Below the pieces are notes generated by a model. It was not told the origin of the DNA. It worked only from the letters and a program-made list of their open reading frames with translations, and searched no databases. Made by a program: the position numbers and the translations under genes. From NCBI GenBank assembly GCA_022709995.1, contig JAKLHU010000179.1, positions 1-5,506 of the forward strand: a stretch of DNA of 5,506 nucleotides, given 5' to 3'. Each line of letters opens with the position of its first letter. Position 1 is the first letter of the stretch. Shown one piece after another: positions 5,000-5,506 of the stretch. The stretch is from Verrucomicrobiota bacterium. GTDB lineage: Bacteria; Verrucomicrobiota; Lentisphaeria; Oligosphaerales; Oligosphaeraceae.

Positions 5000-5506
5000 T
5001 CAGGGTTGTCGGGTGGTCGCGGTCGGCGCCGGGCTGGCGTTTTCCGCCGCGCCGGCCGGCCCTGGCTCATGGGTCAGGTCGTCATCCGGTTTGTGTGTGG
5101 ACGGTATCGTCATGCCGAGCAGTTCATAGACTTCACTGCCGGTCAGGGATTCGCGGGTCAGCAGGGTTTCGGCCAGTAGAGTCAATTTCTGCAGGTTGTC
5201 GCGAAGCAGCTTGAGGGCTCGTTGCTCGCACGCTTCGACGATCCCGCGGATTTCCAGATCGATTTCGCGGGCTGTCTCCGGGCTGTAGTCCTCACTGCGG
5301 GTAATGTCACGGCCAATGAAGATATGTTCCTCGCGCCCAATGTAGTTCAGCGGGCCCATTTTTTCGCTCATGCCCCATTGGCAGACCATTTTCTTGGCTG
5401 TTTCGGTGGCCTGGCGGATGTCCATGGAGGCGCCGCTGGTCAATTCCTTGAACACCAAAATTTCCGCGACGCGTCCGCCCATGGTCATGGTGATCACATC
5501 CAGCAG
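5000..5506 (-). CDS. ftsH: ATP-dependent zinc metalloprotease FtsH, C-terminal fragment
   Basis: The last 168 residues of FtsH, the hexameric membrane-anchored AAA+ protease that degrades misassembled membrane proteins and short-lived regulators. The gene runs off the right edge, so the membrane segments, the ATPase domain and the HExxH zinc site are outside the window. What is visible is the end of the M41 peptidase domain: LLDVITMTMGGRVAE (1-15 of the fragment), SGASMDI (24-30) with Asp29 as the expected third zinc ligand, MVCQWGMSEKMGPLNY (40-55), IFIGRD (62-67), YSPETAREID (74-83), and a helical end LLTRESLTGSEVYELLGM (115-132). A 36-residue tail rich in Pro, Ala, Thr and Asp, probably disordered, follows. 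The domain looks intact, with no frameshift. An internal GTG near the edge should not be taken as the start. Confidence 0.97.
   Translation of the reverse strand: MLDVITMTMGGRVAEILVFKELTSGASMDIRQATETAKKMVCQWGMSEKMGPLNYIGREEHIFIGRDITRSEDYSPETAREIDLEIRGIVEACEQRALKLLRDNLQKLTLLAETLLTRESLTGSEVYELLGMTIPSTHKPDDDLTHEPGPAGAAENASPAPTATTRQP

Overview
The window is GC-rich DNA from a bacterium. The gene content (a GntR-type winged helix fused to a LacI-type sensor, a Gfo/Idh/MocA oxidoreductase cluster, an FtsH protease) and a GGCACGGGCT/AGCCCGTGCC palindrome of the kind I associate with Planctomycetes/Verrucomicrobia/Lentisphaerae genomes suggest a PVC-superphylum organism. That placement is a judgement from family resemblance, not a proof.

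Layout. Positions 1-239 hold a repeat-like palindrome and an AT-rich promoter region. Positions 240-3174 (+ strand) hold a probable three-gene sugar-responsive unit: a GntR/LacI hybrid regulator, a 217-residue protein that looks like a Gfo/Idh/MocA C-terminal domain without its NAD-binding domain, and a full-length Gfo/Idh/MocA dehydrogenase. The last two overlap by ATGA. A strong nested hairpin with a T-tract (3193-3236) closes the unit. On the - strand, 4615-3236 encodes a phytoene-desaturase-like FAD oxidoreductase that converges on the same terminator. Positions 4616-4999 hold no recognisable gene, but on the + strand two tiny ORFs (61 and 48 codons) are joined by an ATGA overlap with a good ribosome binding site. 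The right edge (5506-5000, - strand) is the C-terminal part of the membrane protease FtsH.

How the genes may work together. The regulator probably senses a sugar or sugar derivative and controls itself and the two downstream oxidoreductase genes, since no separate promoter is visible before them. The dehydrogenase would oxidise a sugar, polyol or related compound with NAD(P). The Rossmann-less protein is the most unusual element. It begins about where the NAD-binding domain of the family ends, carries Phe where the family has its catalytic His, and is translationally coupled to the full-length enzyme, which suggests a non-catalytic partner or ligand-binding subunit. The FAD oxidoreductase and FtsH show no clear functional link to this unit.
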